Shown: in pieces, positions 61,101 through 64,000 of the stretch
Numbering within the stretch: the first letter of the stretch is position 1
How the letters are laid out: every line of letters begins with the position of its first letter
DNA from: Aminobacter carboxidus
Lineage (GTDB): Bacteria; Pseudomonadota; Alphaproteobacteria; Rhizobiales; Rhizobiaceae
NCBI RefSeq assembly: GCF_014863355.1
Contig: NZ_JACZEP010000003.1
Location: forward strand, 455,592-519,591
Direction: 5' to 3'
DNA: 64,000 nucleotides
Program-made: the position numbers and the translations under genes
The notes under the pieces: model-generated
What the model was told of the DNA's origin: nothing
Databases searched by the model: none
Seen by the model: the letters and a program-made list of their open reading frames with translations, nothing else

Positions 61101-64000
61101 GTAGTTCTGCCCGTCGATGTTAACCGTCGTGGTCGAGGTGGCAATCGTGATGATGTCGCGGCTTGCCTCCGGATCGCTCGTATTGGTGGTTTCGTTATGG
61201 GTGAAGTTGACAAGGATCGGACCGACCTGGACCTGCTCGCCATTGATCAGTGCGGTGAAGGTGACCGACAGCGTCGTGCTGGTCAGCGTTCCGCCGCTCA
61301 CCGGGAAGTTGAAGTGCGTGAATTCCCCGAGATAGAACGTCTCGTTGGTTGTAACAGGCGTGTTGGCGAGCGTCGGATTGTCGATGAAGCCGTAGCCTGA
61401 TCCAGATCCTGTCGGCCAGCGGATTTCGTCGGTAGAGCCGTCGCCGTCGCGATCGAACGTGACCGGGCTGCCCGACGTCATCTGGACATTGGTCCAGGTG
61501 GCGACGATCGCACCAACGCCGAGATCATCGACGACGATGTCCAGCGTGGCGCTGTCAGGTCCGGCTGTCGGCGTGTCGTCGTTGATGCTGACGGTCAGTG
61601 TACCTTGGGCGCTGTCGCCATTGGCATCCTTGACCTGATAGCGCAGCGCCAGCGCGATGGTGTCTTCGTAGGACAGCTCGGTTGCCGGCGACGATGGATC
61701 GTCATGGCCGGGATGATCGAGCGGCTTGATCTGGGTGTACTGGTAGCTGCCGTCACTGGTGTTGAGCGTGACCTTGAACGCCGCTGTCGCCAGCGCATTG
61801 GCAGCCGAGGTGATGTTGGTCGCGCCATATAGCGTGTCCGTCGCGCTGTCCCAGTAGTAGGACAATGCTGCCCCGCCTGACATGACGGCGACGTTGCCGG
61901 TGTCGACAACCGAAAGGTTGTGCATGGGCGAGAAATTGATCGGGTCGATGGCTGCCGCACCGTCAGGTCCGAAGCTGAACGCCAAGGTTCCGCTGGCGGT
62001 CGCGGTTCCCGCGGTGTCGCCAAGTCCGCCGGCAACACCATTTGCGAGCGAATCTTCGTCGATCAAAGCGGTGATCGCGCCCGCCGAGGGCGCTCCATTG
62101 ACGATGTCGACATGGATCGGGAACGACAGCGCATCGCCATCGCCATCCCTGACCGTGACGTTGAAGTCGAGGTCGATATCGATCGTTGTGCTGATCGTCG
62201 TCACACTCTGCAGGTCGAGCTTGGACGAGCCGTCCTGGGCATAGAATTCGATGTAGTCGAAATACTTGCCGGCCGGTGCCGTCGGTTCGAAATTGGCGCC
62301 AGTTAGGTTGCCGACATCGAACTGCCCGCTCGCCGTGGTCCCGTCAGTGTAATGCAACACATAGTGGATGGTGTCGCTGGAGCCGGCGTTGGCGAAGTTG
62401 AACGATGCCTCCGACACGTTCGGGCCGTTGAAGATGCCCGTGCTCGGCGGGACATAGGCGCCGGCGCCGTCGAAATCGACCTGCTGGCCGAAGTCGAAGC
62501 GCAGGATCTCGGCAGCATCGAAGTTCTGGTTGCCGACGCCCCAGCCATTGGTGCCGCCGTTGACCTGGCCGACCGTGACACCGCTCGTGCTGCCGGTCTT
62601 CCAGTTTGCGACGTTGAAGCCGGCGCCCGTCGTCCAGGCGGAAACCACGCCGAGATGCGATCCCGTGCCGCCAGCGCCCGAGGTCAGCACCTGGTAGGAT
62701 GTCGGTCCGGCGCCGAAGGCACCACCGATCGCCACGTCGGCATTGATGACGCCATCAAGCGGCTTGAACGACTGGAACGTATACGCTCCCGTCGCCGGGT
62801 TCAGCGTCAGTGTGAATACCGGATCGGCCAATGTGCCAGTATGGGCGACAAGTACGTTCGGGTTCGAGTTGTCATAGATCAGCGCCGTGCCGCCGAAGGT
62901 CAGTGTCGCCGGGTTGCTGGTCAGCGCAATGCTCGCCGTGCCGCGCCCGTCGGTGCCGTAGTCGACGACGATGTCGCCGTTGACGATGGTTCCGGCGTTG
63001 CCGATCGAGTGGGTGTTGACAGTCGCATCGACGCCGGCAATCGGGCCGTCGTCATCGAACGAAATCGCCGACGCGCTGTTGGTGACCAGATCGACCGAGG
63101 CCGAATGGTTCGAGCTGTCGCCGTCGCCATCGGTGATGGTTGCCGCCAGGGTCAGTTGCACCTTGTCGGAACCGGTTGTCAGCAGCGACATCACTTCGTC
63201 ATAGATCGACGGGTTCTCGGTTCCGCCGTGGTCGATGGCAAGGAATTGCTCGATGGCGAGCTGCGCCGATGCCGGGTTGGACGCGTCGGTGACCGATATC
63301 CGGAACGCGACCGCGTCGTCGACGCCGATGCCGTTCGAGCCAGGTACGCGGCCAACGATCATGCCGCCTTCCATCTGCAGGTAGATCTGCCGCTGCGCAC
63401 TGGTCAGGCCGGAAAGTGCCGTGCCTGCAAGCGCAGTCGCGGTGAGGTTGGTCTGCAGGATGGTTGCGCCGACCAGCGAAAGTGTAAGCGACTGGGTCAG
63501 CGATCCGCTCGCCGCAGGACCGTCGGCACCGTAGACCGGGTTGACGCCGAACAGCGAGGCCAGTCCACCGCTGACACTGGTCGTCAGCTTGCCGATCGCC
63601 TTGGCAGGATCGATGGTCGAGCTGACGGTCGGAACACGGATGTAGTCGAGCTCAGGCGTTGCTGTGTTCAGCACGTCGTCCGCGCCACCGTTCTGCGCCG
63701 ACGGTGTCGATTCACCCTCTCCACCAGCACGGTAGCGGTCGTGCATCGCACTGCTTGCGCCGTCTGGCTGGACAGTTTCGTCGAGGTTGAGGGCGAATGC
63801 CGAGACGGGATTGCTGCCGGTGCCGGTTACGGTGACTGAAGGCACATCGTCGATGATCTGGATCTGGAACGCAGCGCTGGCATCGTCGGCAGGATTGCCG
63901 TCGCTGTCGGCGACATTCACCGTGAAGGTCTCGAACGGCGTCCCGTCGGTGGTGTGGTTGACCGGGTTGGCCAGCGTGTAGCTGTAGGTCACCGTGGTGC
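58152..64000 (-). CDS. Giant RTX adhesin with T1SS-143-type repeats, C-terminal part (5' end outside the window)
   Basis: The frame is open at the window edge, so at least 1949 C-terminal residues are present. From the N-terminal side there are large beta-rich repeats, each near a DDDGP or IIDDVPS segment, with ITDGDGDSSNHSASVDLV, KDADGDAVSQTLTINLNK and similar cadherin/T1SS-143 wording. Three tandem units of about 75-84 residues follow, with RTX nonapeptides such as GGAGADALLGGAGND. Then comes an EF-hand-rich block (DLDNNGYSFSD, DVNGDGKIDS, DSNGDGIVDADDEAF, QDANSDGVGE) and a C-terminal type-I-secretion signal region ending KVLFEDNAGTKHQDNI. Calcium should fold it outside the cell. Such proteins mediate attachment and biofilm formation. 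The dedicated ABC/MFP exporter is not in the window. Confidence 0.9.
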   Translation of the reverse strand, partial: TTVTYSYTLANPVNHTTDGTPFETFTVNVADSDGNPADDASAAFQIQIIDDVPSVTVTGTGSNPVSAFALNLDETVQPDGASSAMHDRYRAGGEGESTPSAQNGGADDVLNTATPELDYIRVPTVSSTIDPAKAIGKLTTSVSGGLASLFGVNPVYGADGPAASGSLTQSLTLSLVGATILQTNLTATALAGTALSGLTSAQRQIYLQMEGGMIVGRVPGSNGIGVDDAVAFRISVTDASNPASAQLAIEQFLAIDHGGTENPSIYDEVMSLLTTGSDKVQLTLAATITDGDGDSSNHSASVDLVTNSASAISFDDDGPIAGVDATVNTHSIGNAGTIVNGDIVVDYGTDGRGTASIALTSNPATLTFGGTALIYDNSNPNVLVAHTGTLADPVFTLTLNPATGAYTFQSFKPLDGVINADVAIGGAFGAGPTSYQVLTSGAGGTGSHLGVVSAWTTGAGFNVANWKTGSTSGVTVGQVNGGTNGWGVGNQNFDAAEILRFDFGQQVDFDGAGAYVPPSTGIFNGPNVSEASFNFANAGSSDTIHYVLHYTDGTTASGQFDVGNLTGANFEPTAPAGKYFDYIEFYAQDGSSKLDLQSVTTISTTIDIDLDFNVTVRDGDGDALSFPIHVDIVNGAPSAGAITALIDEDSLANGVAGGLGDTAGTATASGTLAFSFGPDGAAAIDPINFSPMHNLSVVDTGNVAVMSGGAALSYYWDSATDTLYGATNITSAANALATAAFKVTLNTSDGSYQYTQIKPLDHPGHDDPSSPATELSYEDTIALALRYQVKDANGDSAQGTLTVSINDDTPTAGPDSATLDIVVDDLGVGAIVATWTNVQMTSGSPVTFDRDGDGSTDEIRWPTGSGSGYGFIDNPTLANTPVTTNETFYLGEFTHFNFPVSGGTLTSTTLSVTFTALINGEQVQVGPILVNFTHNETTNTSDPEASRDIITIATSTTTVNIDGQNYTLDVRGFVDTNGDIVSTVRTYESQQNSYQLAVRFVSSDSTSVTKTGDVISGSDASGADTPLLVAAITHGATTDSTADGSGNFQVSGDHGTLVINKNGTYTYTLTDDASDIPAGASETFTYTVKDADGDAVSQTLTINLNKVDSGANPLHGDRVLTNISGGSGTDVVISDAALLYNDDAGSTVNGSVSDITDATSVINAAGAYTFKDNDTDGGRFTYGGQNGATTDNAIVTVDRSQAGSTTLTGTSFSEILIGSTGNDTISAGDGNDYVVANGGNDTIDGGAGADALLGGAGNDSFVADAADKLIDGGADSDTLNVGANFTSTGDAQIANIENITLTTAATLNLANQTEAFTITGSSGADTITSGSGGDTIVGASNDTLLDGGAGTDTLNVAANFTSTSNAQIANIENVTLTAAATLNLANQSEAFTITGSSGNDTITGGSGADSISAGGGTDTINAAQNDALIDGGGGTDTLQIGASFTSTGNGQIVGVENIVLTSAATVNLSNQNEGFKILGSSGIDAITGSSGADTIHGGSGNVNDTLTGGGGADQFRLATNTGADTIGDFTQGTDKIAFFDNGGTSSGSVNFANTTGTATGAALDVDDFSSLLTLGSMSNGQDSMVLKVAGGISQDDIEDTEITGSGSPTNNYVVVFNTTSNRAEIWFDSNWDSDSGRTKVATLNNITTLAQYTTMYASLSASDIAVYSSAVDPIMLDLDNNGYSFSDVEGGIRFDINADGIADQVAWNTSGDGILAYDVNGDGKIDSGAEIFTPDFAGGKFASGAEALASLDSNGDGIVDADDEAFSKLLIWQDANSDGVGEAGELTHLADHGITGLGTSTTASNDVIDGQQVAGEGAVLYADGSSGTYVEVMLEAALGTPETSQSTGETYVIEGLDVADIIPDYDGGKGDQLDLSALLSGLAPDTDLAAQGYVSVVQNGTDAEVKVDVDGGGDSFQTVAVLENFTAVNEAVKVLFEDNAGTKHQDNI
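59460..60164 (-). repeat. Three tandem ~75-84-residue repeats within the adhesin
   Basis: Units begin at 60164, 59939 and 59687 (reverse strand), spaced 225 and 252 bases. Each reads like LNVGANFTSTGDAQIANIEN, then an AATLNLANQ segment and a GSSGADTITSGSGGDTI-type calcium block. Units 1 and 2 are nearly identical in their first 50 residues, and unit 3 has drifted. They probably arose by duplication and could vary in number between strains. Confidence 0.8.

Noticed and set aside
62352..63839. Long open frame (495 codons) on the strand opposite the adhesin
   Set aside because: It mirrors the third-position GC bias of the real adhesin frame, has low-complexity Arg/Asp-rich translation and no recognisable domain. 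The reverse-strand frame has clear RTX and EF-hand motifs.

Overview
The window looks like chromosomal or large-replicon DNA of a GC-rich alphaproteobacterium of the order Rhizobiales, probably Phyllobacteriaceae (Mesorhizobium/Aminobacter-like). This rests on the gene families present (GcvA- and GlxA-type regulators, Opp/Dpp importers, ExoF/ExoP-like export proteins, an LppC-like lipoprotein, a giant RTX adhesin), strong GC codon bias, and a palindromic intergenic element of a kind common in these genomes. The placement is inferred from recognition alone; no database search was run. I saw no rRNA, tRNA, CRISPR array, integrase or intact insertion sequence.

Region 1 (1-3587) holds a Rieske oxygenase with its flavin/ferredoxin reductase (cut by the window edge), a divergent LysR regulator and a GlxA/AraC regulator. 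This set fits oxidative demethylation of a quaternary amine such as glycine betaine or proline betaine.

Region 2 (3588-19442) is a large catabolic island. It has a GlpD-like FAD dehydrogenase, a tiny tautomerase, an RraA-like aldolase and a LysR regulator. These are followed by a mostly coupled run: an Opp/Dpp-type importer with a maleate-isomerase-like enzyme inside it, an aldehyde dehydrogenase, an M19-like protein with altered metal ligands, a phytoene-desaturase-like oxidoreductase, a muconolactone-isomerase-like protein and a DapA-like lyase. A near-identical 23-bp dyad lies upstream of the first gene set and in the LysR/importer divergent region, suggesting one regulator for the whole island. 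The substrate is not evident.

Region 3 (19443-22419) is a decaying polyamine-type ABC importer: an IclR gene lacking its DNA-binding domain, a frameshifted binding protein, a frameshifted and deleted permease, and a second permease cut after 86 codons.

Region 4 (22420-54742) is a surface-polysaccharide locus with an embedded secondary-metabolite module. A TolC-like protein is followed by a divergent pair: a PKS (KS-AT-KR-DH-ACP-TE) and an NRPS-like protein (formyltransferase, half condensation domain, adenylation domain interrupted by a luciferase-like monooxygenase, carrier protein). The NRPS gene overlaps a phosphopantetheinyl transferase gene, which overlaps a glycosyltransferase gene, which overlaps an SGNH-hydrolase gene. 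Then come a GH9 glycosidase, Wzy-, Wza/ExoF-, Wzz/ExoP- and Wzx-like proteins, two glycosyltransferases, a methyltransferase, and a nucleotidyltransferase/kinase/HAD trio that looks like a pathway for activating a small building block. No initiating phosphoglycosyltransferase is present. The translational coupling makes this module the best candidate for an undescribed system, possibly making an acyl or aminoacyl substituent for the glycan.

Region 5 (54743-64000) carries cell-envelope genes: an LppC-like lipoprotein, a lytic transglycosylase, two small unknown proteins and the C-terminal ~1950 residues of a giant type-I-secreted RTX adhesin whose 5' end is beyond the window.
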